Positions 33,835-46,368 of a DNA stretch of 64,000 bases are shown here, piece by piece. Position 1 is the first letter of the stretch. Each line of letters opens with the position of its first letter. This DNA is from Jacaranda mimosifolia. Its lineage: Eukaryota > Streptophyta > Magnoliopsida > Lamiales > Bignoniaceae. A model generated the notes under the pieces. It ran no database searches. It was not told the origin of the DNA and saw only the letters and a program-made list of their open reading frames with translations. The DNA lies in assembly GCA_018894105.1 (NCBI GenBank), contig CM032119.1, positions 14,773,246 to 14,837,245 of the forward strand, written 5' to 3'. A program made the position numbers and the translations under genes.

Positions 33835-35730
33835 CAGGTTCTCTTGTTTACTACTCAAATTTGAGAGTATTCCAACATTTTGCCTATGCTCATGTACGTG
33901 ATGTAAAGCTTGAGCCAAAGGCAATGAATGCATATTCCTAGCTCGAAGGTAATGAGGTGCATATTCATAGGTTATGTAAGTAGAATTAAGAGTTATTTGC
34001 TGTGATTTACTGATGATAGATGTTCCAATAGAGATGTAATATTTGACGAGTCTGCTATATTAAGGAATGAATAGGATGGTGAGAGTAGTTAGAAAGGTAT
34101 TTGAAAGGAAATGGAGTTAGAGATTGATACTCGAGAAGAAGTCTCTAATGGGGCTTCAGGATATGATAGATAATTGGTAGCAAATACAAATGCTGAGAGT
34201 TCAGTATCATTGGTATAAACTAAAAGAATATATTACTACAAGATTACCATTTTGCTCGAGACAAAAGAAGAAAACATATTAAACCTCCAAAGCAATCAAC
34301 TACTCTGAGCTGGTTGCTGTGCACTGAGTATAGCTAATGATTTTATTGGAGATGATTTAATTTTGTCACATATCAAAGGTCATCACTAATCTAGACTTAA
34401 AGAAGTGATTGTTCACAATGAGTGAGAAGGTTGAATCTCTTCATAAGAATGGAATGTGAGAAATCGTTCAAGCATCTAAGGGCCAGAAAAATGGGTACAA
34501 TTGAGTCTTCAAGGAAATATAAGGAATCCAAGAGTGGAGGATGCTAGTATAAGCTATGGTTGGAGTTGAATAGCTTTACACATAGAGAGAAAATTGACCT
34601 CCGTGAATTGTCCTCTTCGATGGTGAAGTACACTTTCATTCTTCTGTTGCTTGCCATGGTGGTTTTATTTGATAGAGATCTAGAGTAGATAGATTTTAAG
34701 ACTGTCATTTTACATAGTGAATTTGATAAGTAGATTTATATATGTAAACCAGATGGATTCATTATTCTGAGTAATATAATATAGACCACGTATGCCCTTA
34801 AAAAGGTCATTATTTGATTTAGAACAATATCCTTAGATGGTTTATCACTAAAAATGGATATATTAGGAGCACTTTTGGTAATTGCTTGTATCATAAAAAG
34901 TATAGTGATGGGACATCTATTTATTTGCTATTATATGTTGATGAGTGTTGGATTTTCTTCAAAATATATTTGAAATCAACTTGTTGAAATCTCAATTAAG
35001 TGTGAAGCTTGAGATGAAGAATTTAGGTACAACTAAAATAATATTGGGCATAGAGATCAATAGAGATAGGCGCTTTGGGCTCTTGAATTTGTTTCAACAC
35101 ATTATACATTAAGAAAGTACTTAAAGGATTCGAGAGCTTATTTCATGTTCTTGATAGAGTTGCCCCTAGTATTAAATAGGAGATGGAGCAGATATCTAAG
35201 GTGCTCTATGCTAGTGTAGTTGGCAGTCTGATGTATGACATGATCTACATGATCTATAGCAGGCAAAACCCTTCACATGCAGTTAGTGTGGTGAGTAGAT
35301 GCATGTATATACCCAGAAGGATGCATTGGCATGTTGAAATGGAATATGCGATACTTAAGAGATACTTTAGATAGATGTTTGAGGTATTGCCGGATTGACT
35401 TCGCCACCAAACTTGTTGGTTATATGGACACAAATTATAAAATATTTGGATAATAAGAGACTGATGATATGTTATGTATTTGGTTTGTCGGTTTGTATTG
35501 TTAGCTGTAGAGTACAAGGCCTTAATTAGCTAAAGGTGTCAAGCTAAGGGGTTTACTACTAATATAGATATGGAGTTTGATATGATCCAGTAGATTGTGA
35601 CAATCAGAGCACCATATATTTATTGAAGAATTAGACGTACTATGTATGGAAAAATGTACATTTAATTGATCTTGTAGGATTCCCAAGAGATTCTTCGATT
35701 TCTTTTAGAAGGATATGATTCTCACATTTT
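33835..35730 (+). pseudogene. Ty1-copia pol remnant, + strand (same family as 1-2015)
   Basis: Pieces in order are YSNLRVFQHFAYAHVRDVKL (near 33850), SEKVESLHKNGM (34425), RT remnants to about 34980, then EMEQISKVLYASVVGSLMYD (35183) and ILKRYF, with the RNase H tail to about 35650. YAHVRD-KLEP and EKVESLHKN are shared with the minus-strand copia at 1-1050. Dense stops show a very old copy. Confidence 0.8.
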
Positions 35731-36689
35731 GCGAATAGCTAAGAATTGAGGAATATCTAGAAAGGCATTTCATGGATTGGTTTAATTCTATCTCTATTCC
35801 TTTCATTTAGAGAAATGAAGGCTTCTAAAGAATTAGTCTTTCTATTTGATCAATTAATGTGTGATATTCTAAATTCTTATTACTAATGAAATCGAAATGA
35901 TCTTTGGATTGATAAGAAGATTCTTTCGGTTGGCTAAATCTATTACTAGAATGCATAGATATCACTTCATCTGAGATGTTATGTCTAAAAGTTCCATTTT
36001 AATTAAGAAGGTTCGGACATAAGATAATCCAATTATGAAAATATTGATAAAGTCTAATCTAATGATTGGGTTTTGGCATGTCTGATTTGATTGGTATTTG
36101 CAATTTAGATGAGCAAAGAGGATTGAAAAATACAAGATAAGGTAGAGAAATTTTTGACCAAATGTCTTGCATTTCAAATCAAGCTAAATTGATATATTAT
36201 TGTGTACCAAGGCAAATATTTTAATGCTGCAATGCTAGGAAAGTAGAGCCACCTAGCTAGGAGACGTTCCATAGGGGATGTAATTAAAGGAGGGTCGTGG
36301 CCTCAAAAAGCTAAAGCAGTGGTGTGATGAATTATGTTTTAGTTACTCCTCTTATCTTAAAAACCTTTCCTAAGAGTTTTGTATTAGGAGTGCTCTTGTG
36401 ACAATTTCTAAGTGAAATAAACACTTTGAAGCACGGTTAAGATTGAGTTTGAGTGATTAAAACACTTACAGAGAGCTAATGTAGCGTGATTGAGATTACA
36501 AATGAAGAAAGTTCTTTCTCTTCAATTCATATCTTAGTGAATTTATCTGTCTTCATGTCATAGACATAAGCAAATCTACTACAGCTGAACCAATTCAAAT
36601 TTTGTGTTGATTGGTTGTTTTGTGCTTGAATTTCTTAGTATCGTCTTTGTTATATTTACAAGTAGATTGGGCATTACATAAAATCATCT
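35731..36689. other. Probable copia 3' flank or LTR remnant, no gene recognised
   Basis: It follows the RNase H end of the copia remnant, where the 3' LTR would lie. No clear boundaries, duplication or matching LTR were found in the window. Confidence 0.35.
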
Positions 36690-36872
36690 CATATATATAA
36701 TTTATCTAATTTTATCCGCAAATGTAGTGCTGAATCTTCTGAGCATCATCAACAATATTATCGATAATGTTGTTCACAATATAAAGTTGAAATATGCTGA
36801 CACAATATAATTTCATATCTTTGTATTCTGAATCCTTCATATCTACTAACTTAGCCTTCTTTCCTTTCAATG
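36690..36872 (-). pseudogene. Copia gag fragment, distal part
   Basis: The minus strand reads ALKGKKAKLVDMKDSEYKDM, then a region ending IVNNIIDNIVDDAQKI, typical of the N-terminal copia gag (DUF4219/UBN2 type). It is interrupted at 36873 by the CACTA element. The upstream part lies at 43064-43180. Confidence 0.75.
36870..36872 (+). repeat. Target site duplication ATG (left) of the second CACTA element
   Basis: ATG before CACTATAAG and ATG after CTTGTAGTG (43064-43066) form the 3-bp duplication expected of CACTA elements. Confidence 0.85.
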
Positions 36873-38321
36873 CACTATAAGAAAAAAAGGATATAACCAC
36901 ATCTCAATGTGTGGCAACAAATAACCTATTACCACACTTAATCATATACCACAGTTCTCATTAGCATGGTATTATCTACTGTGGTCTAAGCTTAGTATCA
37001 CACTTACAAACGTGGTGTTTGAAAAATCTATGGTTTCACATACAAATGTAAGGATATGAATCTGATACCACACTTCTTTATGTAATCTAATATTTTGAGA
37101 AGTTAGTTAAATACTTAATACTGCAGAATCAAATCACCATGCTAGGCATACATCATTACATTTACCAACTATAACGTAAAAGAAATTTCATCACATTTTA
37201 ATTTGTAAAAAGAACTAGAATTTCTTGCATTTCGAAAAGTGATGCTAGACATATAATATTAAACTTCCTAACTGTAATATAAAATACAAATAACCACATT
37301 TTTATTTGTCAATAGAAGTATAATTAGTTATAATTTAAAGTGTAATGATAGGCATGTGTTTTTACAGTGCAAACCTTTTACCACAGGTTGAATTGCAATA
37401 CAAAGTATATATACCTACACTTCCTTGAAATACAAAGGTTTATCATATATTTAAGTGTAATAACAGGTATTTATTCTTACACAAAATTTTATCAAATAAC
37501 AAGGTGTAACAATAGGAATATCTTATTACAATTCTTACCTGTATGCACTTTTTGACTACAATAAAATTCTTGGCAACATAAATGAGCTGCTTCAATTCAT
37601 TACAATTCTATATATACAAAACTAAATTCCCAACCATAAAATATAATTCATTTTGAACATCAAAACTATATTCTTTGCATCTTCAATTCAAAACACAATC
37701 TAAAGAATCCAGTCAATGCTAAAACATGAAATTCATCCAAAAAAGAACTACTAATCAAAAGACTCTTATGTCTAAAATATCACCAAAAGTACTTGATTCA
37801 ACACTTGGCATAATAATCCCGCATGCTAGACAAAATAACATCATAGCTGAAGATAGAAAAGTGAAATAAAGCCTCAAGTACACTTGTATCTGCGATCCAA
37901 CTTCATCATATTAATTGTTGTTATCTTGAACCACCTTAATGGAAAGAAAAAAAAAGACTAGTTGTTAAACATGTTGCAAAAACAACTTAAAACAACTATC
38001 TAAATTAAAAAAATAAAATTTCAAACCATTTAAATCCACCCCAACTTTCTCAATCATAACAAAATTGAATAAATAATATTTGTCAAGCTATTGTATTAAT
38101 ATTTGCTTGAGAATATGATAGAAGATCAACATTATAATTGTAAAATGGAATAGGTTAATGATACTATATGTAACAATATAAAATTTTCATTTCATTATTC
38201 TTGACTCTCCAACAATCTTAAGTATTCTGTGAGAAACAAATATATCTTGCAACTTATTCTAGGTAGTGCCAAAAGTAACAGAGAGAATTCTCATCAACTT
38301 TAAAATAAAAATCACTTATAT

Positions 38322-40460
38322 TCAAGTTTCAAATTTGGAAAGACTTACCAAATGTATTGGACAAGCAACGGATAACCCTTGAGCATCAAAAATAGTGTTA
38401 AAGTTCATGTACGGTCTCACTAAATCTTCATCTCCCTTCACTGCCACATTTATATGAACTTTATAATAGTTTTTTTCCAACACTTGTCCACCAACATTTG
38501 TGCTAGGGCCCATACTTTTTAAAAATCCCTTAGCCACAATTTCGTTTCGGTCCATAATAGTGAATACTCAACAGAGAAACTGAACAATGAACCTAAAATA
38601 AAATTTACACTTAATATGTCATAACTTATACAAATAAATATGAAAAGAATTCTATGAGGTATTAGAAACAATTATATTTTTAGTAGTTACTATAAAACTT
38701 ATATTTGAAAATACTCAAACTTTAAATATATTACTTACTTGAAGAGGTAGAAGATTATTAGTTGAGATTGGAATGGAGATCCTATCTTCATGAGAAGAGG
38801 ATGACAAACCACTAGGCATGGCAACTTCATTTCTATTTTGTTCAAGTTTTTCCAGCCTTTCTTGAAGTGTTTGAATTAACTAGAAACAAGATTTACAAGA
38901 AGGTATCTCCTCAAATATTAACTCTACCACAAACATCATCCCAAGAAACAACATCTTCTGATCCTCCAAGTTCATTGGTGGGTTCTCGCATTTGATCCTG
39001 TAAAGTCAAAAACAAATAGATTTTATGTTCAACCCAGCTTTAATATAAAAGATCAAGTTTATAGTTCATAATTCTTGCCCTCAGTTGCCTAGCATCTCTA
39101 TCTTTTTCTACTGGATAACATAAGCTGAATGTATCTGCCAGAGAAATTTGATGTCCTCTTTTTCTTTCCTATTTCACAATATATTAATTTTTTACAAAAT
39201 TTATGAGTTAACTAGCGTCTTTCGAATTCCAAATTTTCTTATTAGATTAGACTAAAACAAAAATTATAATCAAATTGTGAAAAATAAATTCTAAATTCCA
39301 ACAACAATTTAAATTTGATATTATTTAGAATACTATGTGCCATACTACTATTTTTATTTTCAAATGCATAGTGTATCTCAAAAGTTAGAATACTCAAAAG
39401 TTAGAATACAATGTAGCTAGGAAAACCATATAAGATGAAAAATAAAATCTATCATCCTCTTTAAAACTTAAATTTAATTCTTCGATTCAAACTTAATTTC
39501 CTTTTACCTTATCTGCTCGAACTTGTGCAAAATATTTTCTTCCTGTATTCTTTCTGCTTTCCTTTCCTTGCATGCTTGCTTTCTGAAAAATATAAAATCA
39601 TATTAAATTTGGTGAAAAAATCACTATTATTATATGAAAAAAAGTATTATGCTTTACTTTACCTTTCCTTTTTCTGATAATCAGAACTTCACAAGTCCTT
39701 TATACTGCTCTGGGATGACCCTATCTTTTGGTATGTTTATTAAATCATCCAATGGTATGTTAGGGTCAAAGTACTTTTCTTTCAAGTCTTTCTTCCAATT
39801 CCTCCTGCTGGTCCCAATTGTTTCTAGAATATCTGCATCAATTCCAAGAGGACAAATAAACTTTGACTGCATTGAAAATTTAGGCATTTAAAATTCTGCA
39901 TTGAAATATTGAATTTGACAATGTACAGAGACCAAAAAATTAAAAGTTTTGGCTACTTAATGCTAGTTGTATGACTATTCAAAAAGAAAAAAAAGTATTG
40001 ATGAGTCAATTCAAAAGAAAATGAATATAGCCAGATGAACTCTAAAAGATAGGTCATAATAAAATAAAAAATGATTTTTGTTTTTGCCTAAGTAAAATTG
40101 CCAAATGGGGATGCTTACTTGTGGAAATTAGAAACTTACTTGTTTGGATTTCATTAGAAGGAGAACTATGCGAGTGATGCACCTCTATTTCCTCCTGTTG
40201 ACTAGCATGAGACAATGTGTCTTCATTACTTGGACGCTTACTTCTAACCCTCTTTATTGCAAACAACCAAAAAAAATGAAAAAAAAGTAACACAACCTCA
40301 TTTAGAAATAACTTATAATACAATTTGAACAACACACAAATTAAAACTAAAATATCGTAAGAGTCAACTACAACATGTGCAACTATAAATGTATACAAAA
40401 TTTAAATATCAATAGTTTCTGTAACTTACTCGAAGTTGAGCTATTATTAGATTGAGAATT
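38322..40460 (-). pseudogene. CACTA-encoded Transposase_24-type protein (TNP1-like), broken
   Basis: Several minus-strand exons can be read. One near 40135-40254 gives RVRSKRPSNEDTLSHASQQE. Exon 39866-39663 gives ICPLGIDADILETIGTSRRN, WKKDLKEKYFDPN and VIPEQYKGLVKF. Exon 39582-39508 gives GKESRKNTGRKYFAQVRADK, and exons from 39168 and 38997 follow, with a last piece at 38322-38555. W-KDLKEKYFDP and PEQ-LVKF are hallmarks of the accessory DNA-binding protein of plant CACTA elements. A TGA replaces the expected tryptophan codon just after LVKF, so this copy is inactivated, and exon 39168 lacks a clean GT donor. Confidence 0.72.
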
Positions 40461-42379
40461 TTCCAACTGGCGACTTAATGATTCGTCTTGCAATGCACGT
40501 TTGAGATTTCAAGTTCTCACCATCTCTAGTAAAAGAAATCATAAAAAAAATAAGATATCATTTATACTTGTTTATTCCACAATATATATAGATATGAAAG
40601 AAATTAGGAGAAGTTCTTTGTTATCTTAAGTGGTGACAGATCTAAGAGAGTGACAGAAAAGAACAAGCTGCCAACCTACTCAATATCAACTTACTAAAAC
40701 AAAATTATAAACATGAACCCAAACCATTTACTTAATAAAACTTAGAACAATAAAAACCAAGCTCAAGTCAAGGTCTATAGCAAGGTAGGAGTTAAAAGAA
40801 CTTATTGTTTATGAAAAACACATTAAAGAAAATAATTAAGCAATTCACATGAAGCTTCATGAAGAACAAATTGGCATCATATTTACATCAAAGACAAGTT
40901 GGACGAGGTCAACCTCACAACAAAAATATCCAAAATGTAGGATGTAATGTTTTCAACATGGCAAAGTTATCATTAATAATATTTTATAAACTTCAAATTT
41001 TATTGTATTCAAACACTTTATAAATTTACTTTTATATAAAATTTATCATCTTGTAAGTTTCAATAACATCTTGTAAGTAATATGTTTTAAATAAGTTTGG
41101 TCCTACATCCTCTAGTTCTATTATACCCTTTTTAACTTATCAACACTACATATAGTTTTTTCTCTTTTTTAATAAATTATTGTGAACAGATGTATAGTTA
41201 ATTTCATATGCATTTTTGGATTGATTATAGAGAATATTACTTTTAGCAAGCAGTATGAGTTATGACTTTTTATTGTATATGAATAGATATATAATTTTGG
41301 AGTACATTGCTTGAATGCCATTTCATGAATTTTATATAAAGTGTAACTTGGTGATTTTAAGATATCAGGTTAGATATTATCGAGTAGCTAAATGGTCCAA
41401 CAGTATTGCCTTCATACATATAAGTGCGAAGTTCAGGGATTGAACTCTAATCAACCCTTGACATATATACATTTGTAAAAAAAAAAAAAAAGACATGGAC
41501 TCAACTAATTATGAATATTTACCTATGTTTTTGGAAATCAAGCAAACTTTGGAGGTTTTCATTGCTAGTTATATAATTATGATACAAGCAAACTAAATAT
41601 GTAATCATTTTTCAAATGCCTCCATTTAAATCCTATCTTTGGTGAAAAGATTAATGACTTGAAACATATGATAATGCTTTGATTCAAATACATATGAAAA
41701 TCAAGCAAACTGTGGTCAACTTCAGCTATCTCAAATAGTGTTCTTCCATCATTATAATTTTATAAACGTCAGAGTTCATGATGGTGGTAAGTTCTAACTG
41801 GATGTGACATAAGTAGAAAAATAGATTAACAGTAAACACAGAACATCTGACAAGGTTCATAATTAAATAAGTGCAACGATACCACATAAAACTGTTGAAA
41901 TGGACTAAAGAAAACAAGGAAGACTCCATATCTTTTCCCTTTTTTCTCTCATTGATCTCATAAAGCTTCAGCAGAAATTAAGCTAGAATAAAGCCACAAA
42001 CCACAAAGGCAAAAAATGCAATAATCATCAGTCAGATAAAGCTTCACTTTCCTATTTTATTCCTTTTCATTTCTTCATTGGAATTTACTGGAACTAACCA
42101 CATAGTTAAAAAACACAAGAAGTGAAATTTGCTACAAGCATTTTTGTTCAAACCTTATATAGGGTAGGATAATTCAACTCCAACATAAGAGAACCCCTAG
42201 TCTGAAATCGAAGCTCCAGATACTTCTTTTATGTTTTTCTCTTTTCTGGCTACACTCTAAGCCCTAAGCACTAAACCATCCTACTACCAAATATAACATA
42301 ATTAAACTTCCACCATCTCAAACACAGAGCACAAATAAGAAACCTCTCTCCCCCACCTCCCCTACCCCTTGAAGCTTCC
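40461..42379. other. CACTA interior without recognised genes
   Basis: It is AT-rich internal sequence upstream of the Transposase_24-type gene, perhaps its first exons or promoter. No second transposase domain was recognised. Confidence 0.5.
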
Positions 42380-42412
42380 CAACACATGCACACACACATA
42401 CACACACACACA
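42380..42412. repeat. CA-type microsatellite
   Basis: A CACACACACA run with interruptions (CATACACACA) lies in the CACTA element. Confidence 0.85.
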
Positions 42413-42735
42413 GAGGAAGACACACAATTACTCCAATATGGAAAACATAAGTAAAGAGAAAAGAGAACCAATGCTTAGGAGCCATGACATACTGCTAGCA
42501 ATTTGTACTCACGTGTTCTAGAAAATGTAGGATCCATTTTCTATAAATGTATTCCAAAAAACCCTACCCTGAAGATCACCACGACAGATTACCTATGGCC
42601 TCTGGCAAATAATCAACTTGAGAAAGAGAGAGAGAGATGGAGCATATATTATATGAAGAATGAAAATTTTTATGGGTTTGTGAGAAGCAAAAGTTAAAAT
42701 CGGATTGGGGCTGGGTTATGGGAGAGAGAAAATGA

Positions 42736-42737
<2 letters not shown>

Positions 42738-42768
<31 letters not shown>
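42738..42768. repeat. AG microsatellite
   Basis: An uninterrupted GA/AG run of about 30 bases lies near the right end of the CACTA element. It would be a CT-rich leader on the minus strand, upstream of the transposase-type gene. Confidence 0.9.
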
Positions 42769-42769
<1 letters not shown>

Positions 42770-43063
42770 GGGAAGAGAAGTGATATTGGAAATTAGAAGG
42801 GTTTTTTGGTGGGGGAGCTGAAATTATATAAACTCTTTGGTGGGAATTTTTTTTATTTTTTATTTTATATTTAATTTTTTGAGCTAAATATTTGCCTCCA
42901 CATCCGAACGACAACGTTCTTTAAGAGAAAAGAAAATATCAAAGTGAATAATAGTACATATACTGACACTTTTTTAAAATTGGGACAATATTATACTTGT
43001 ACTTACACTTTTATAAAACTATAAGGAAAAAATGTGTAACAAGATCCCTTTTTTCTTGTAGTG

Positions 43064-43180
43064 ATGCCACTATTAAATCCTATTTCAACATGGAGTGATT
43101 TACTACGAACATGTTCTATTGCATAAAAAAATACATAAATCTAAATTTCTAGTACCAACCAAATTATGACATCTCTTGTT
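43064..43180 (-). pseudogene. Copia gag fragment, proximal part
   Basis: This continues the minus-strand gag at 36690-36872 once the CACTA element and one ATG are removed: the reading then passes from ...IQ-GLIV to ALKGKKAK. A diverged TTGGTACTAG on the minus strand (about 43150) may be the old primer site, and TGTTGGGATATAATG (about 43177) the LTR end. Confidence 0.6.
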
Positions 43181-43657
43181 GGGATATAATGAGAACAATT
43201 AAAGTATGAGATTTATTAGAAATTTATACTAACAAATTTAACAATAAAAATAATACTAGATAGATCGAAAATGTATGAACACAAATTTATATGGTTCAAA
43301 TAACTCTACACATATGCACTAGAATTCATTTTCCCACTATAGGAGGATATAAGATATACTCTTTATTTGATATCCAAACTCAAAACAAAAATTCTTATTA
43401 TAAAACCCTCTCAAGGCCAATGTAGAATACTGTTTTAACCCATTTATTTACCCGCTCGTAATTCTAAATATTTTTTCATAAGTTTATGAGTATTATGTGT
43501 TTATCTCAAGTAAAAACAATAAATGCTCCAATTTATATTGTGAACTACTTGATTACTACTATGTTTAGAAGTACAAGTCTAATTCTACAATTCAAAAAAG
43601 AATTAAATCCCTTAATAAATAAAAAATCCTAATCAATCTTGATCTTTAAACAATTTA
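43181..43657 (-). mobile_element. Probable copia LTR remnant
   Basis: It adjoins the gag start and contains AATTTATATGGTTCAAATAA, a degenerate form of the TTAACGTGGTTCGA phrase of plant copia LTRs also present at 6350. The outer boundary is unclear. Confidence 0.45.
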
Positions 43658-44404
43658 GGGGGTGTTTGGCGGAGTTTATTTAAAACATTTTATAAATTTC
43701 TACATCTTTCAAGATGTTTTAGGAGCTTATAAAATACTAAATCTTATTTTAGAAACAAAATTTTGAAGTAATTGGATAAACTAAGATAAAGTTTATAAAA
43801 TACTAGTAATGGAAATATTTAAATTAATGTTATTAGAACTAAAGCAGCTTGTCAAAATCTTAAAAATAAGTTAAATTTTTTTTTTTTTTTAAAACGAGCT
43901 TATAAGATCATAACATCTTATTTTGAGAACTTATATGATCTTCTTTCAAAAAAATTTACTAAATACTTTATAATATTTTATAAGTTTCCAAACATCTTAC
44001 AAGATATTTTGAAGAGTTTATAAGCTTACTAAACTTTGGCTAAGCTTATTTAGAATGTGTTATAAGTTTTTATATCTTATAAGATGTTTTTGGAGCTTAT
44101 AAGATGCTAAATCTTATTTGAAAGATAAGCTCTTAAAAAAATATTTGGATAAAATAAAATTTTGGAGTTTAAAAAATGTTAGCAATAACAATTATTAAAA
44201 TTATAAGAGTTTGTTAATATTTTAACAATAAGTAAGGAACTCCATATTTTTAAAAAAAGAGCTTATAAAGACATTAATATCCTATTTTAGAAGTTTATAA
44301 GACCTTTTTCTCAAAAGCTTACTAAACATTTTATAACATTTTATAAAAACTCAAGCATCTTTTAAGATGTTTTAGAGCGTTTGTATGCTCATTCAAACAC
44401 TCTC
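43658..44404. mobile_element. Tourist-like MITE (PIF/Harbinger), 747 bp
   Basis: The left end GGGGGTGTTTGGCGGAGTTT and the complement of the right end, GAGAGTGTTTGAATGAGCAT, are inverted. The 3-bp duplication TTA (43655-43657 and 44405-44407) fits the superfamily. The interior holds several diverged copies of AACATTTTATAA and AAGATGTTTT motifs, and no coding sequence. Confidence 0.75.
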
Positions 44405-44407
44405 TTA

Positions 44408-45480
44408 ATGAAATTCTCAATATCAAATGTAAGATTAGCCTCCTGATCTCAAACTATTAATAGCAACAGACCACAAACACTGTCTTCTCTTTTTTGAACT
44501 AAACTGGATTAGCAGGATTTAATTAATTTTTGTCATTAATGGTGGGGATATTTAAGAAACTGATATGATCATAATTCATGCTTGTAATCTAATCATAATT
44601 TGTGTAGCTATGAAAAAATTCTTTAAAAGGAAAAACCAATCATGTTAAAACATTATTGTTTTCAAATTCGACTTCTAAAGAAGGAACAATCTTCAATAGA
44701 AAATATTTTTTGGTAAGGGGAAAAAGAAAAAAAGGAGCAAATGTTTCAAAGTTTGATCTCTTATTCTTCCAAATGAACATTTGTTAATTCAATAATTAGG
44801 TATACAATCCCTGATCAACTATCTCAACAAGCTTTTTTGTGTTTTGACAAACATAGGAAGACCACTTGGGATATGTTGGTCGTCATTTAAGCATAAGAAG
44901 TTGGTGAAGTTGCTGTTTAAGTAGCAATCATATGCTAATAACATGTACGTATAAATTCATGAAGCTGAAAACCATGCAAGCAGATATAGCCACAAGTTTC
45001 CATTTACCATCCAAAGACCAAGAAGAAGAACATTCTTAGTGAAGAGTGACTCAGTAACACCTTTAGGCCTGATATAATATGATCTATCTAGTGACAAGTC
45101 ATGCTGATGCAGAATCGAATCAACGTACAACTTTTGTGCACACTGCTCATTGCTGAGGAAAAATCACTCAGCTAAAATTGTTCCACAACATTGTCCAAAC
45201 CTGTTACCAAAGAAAGAAAGAAAAAAAGAAAAGACAAGAAACAACGGATCAAGATTATCATTCGCACTCTATGTTTACTAAGAAGTTATTTCCAGTCTAA
45301 ACAGGACGAGTTATTATTTTGGAGCTGATTCTTTTACATCACTAACACTTATGTATGTATGTATGTATGTATGTATATACATTACTAATGATGAAGTCAT
45401 GAAACACACATGATTTTTCATCCCTAGGGACAGCAAAGTTAATACTTGATCTGAGCTACACCATGATACACAAAGGAGTA
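44408..45480. other. Gene-free stretch with an ATGT microsatellite
   Basis: No coding region was recognised. A TATG/ATGT run of about six units lies at 45350-45378. Confidence 0.55.
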
Positions 45481-45830
45481 AACTAAACGGGACCCCATTG
45501 AGTTCCAGCGAATTTTCCGGAGTGATAAGGATGAAAATACAAGTCTAATCAGATAAAACAAAGATTTACGTGGTTTAGAATATTCAAAATGGCACTTGAA
45601 TATGAATGCAAATAATATGCCCCAGTTAACCAGCTTGCTTTGCTTAATAGATATTACAGAGGTTGATTATGTTGACAAAATAAATCAGAGAACAAACACC
45701 TTTATGCACTACAATTTTGCAAGGACCAAAGGCTGCTGTTTTCATATTGCCTTGTTAAATTTTGAGATAAGCCTATTCTACTTAAGTTGTTACCATCTCA
45801 AAATCTGAGCTAAGCCATTATGCAAAGTTC
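45481..45830. mobile_element. Possible copia LTR fragment
   Basis: ACAAAGATTTACGTGGTTTAG at about 45559 matches the conserved ATTTAACGTGGTTCG phrase of plant copia LTRs (see 6350). Ends were not found. Confidence 0.35.
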
Positions 45831-46368
45831 GGGCTACTTTGACACACATTTTCTGCCCAACCAATCCAATACCCCAGCAAGAGAAGGAGAAGGTAAATTT
45901 CTGGAGGAATTGTTTGGTTAGATGTTCTGCTGCAGAAAAACACAAGGTATTCTCAGCAATTAAATTTGCATTGAATAAAAAGTCTTCCTAACTCTTCATA
46001 TGATAGTATTCCTAAGCCATCTGTAGACCAAATTATGCATTATTACTTCACAATTGTGCTATCATTTGCCAAAAAATACATTCTTTTTCTAATAGCATTC
46101 CTTGGACTTAAAAATACTAGTGTACAAAAGGACACAGTCAAAAATTATGGTCCTCGACACTTGCATTTCTACACCTGAAAAACATAATATTTTTCCACCA
46201 AGTTCCCCTGGAAGAGAAAGGTCACTCTTATGGTTTCCACAATCTTCCCCTTCCACCAAAAAGAAGCACACATATAGACAATCTAAACATCCAAGAAAGC
46301 ATTCATTACTTGCACAATACAGTTGTAAAATTGAAAAACATAACTGTCTAACAAGAGCATAAAAGAAA

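Larger units (their letters stand above)
36873..43063 (-). mobile_element. CACTA (En/Spm) element, 6191 bp
   Basis: The left end CACTATAAGAAAAAAAGGAT and the complement of the right end, CACTACAAGAAAAAAGGGAT, are near-identical inverted termini. Subterminal GTGTGGCA, ACCACA and AAGTGTAAT-type motifs are common at both sides. The 3-bp duplication is ATG. A minus-strand gene with a Transposase_24-type domain lies in the middle; no TNPD/Transposase_21-type catalytic protein was recognised, so the copy is probably not autonomous. It is inserted in a copia gag. Confidence 0.9.

Noticed and set aside
42271..42914. Open frames rich in serine, leucine, cysteine and valine
   Set aside because: They are translations of the AG and CA microsatellites in the CACTA element.
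46102..46362. Open frame of 86 codons on the + strand beside the CML pseudogene
   Set aside because: No homology or coding composition; it lies in the 3' flank of the pseudogene with an overlapping frame on the other strand.
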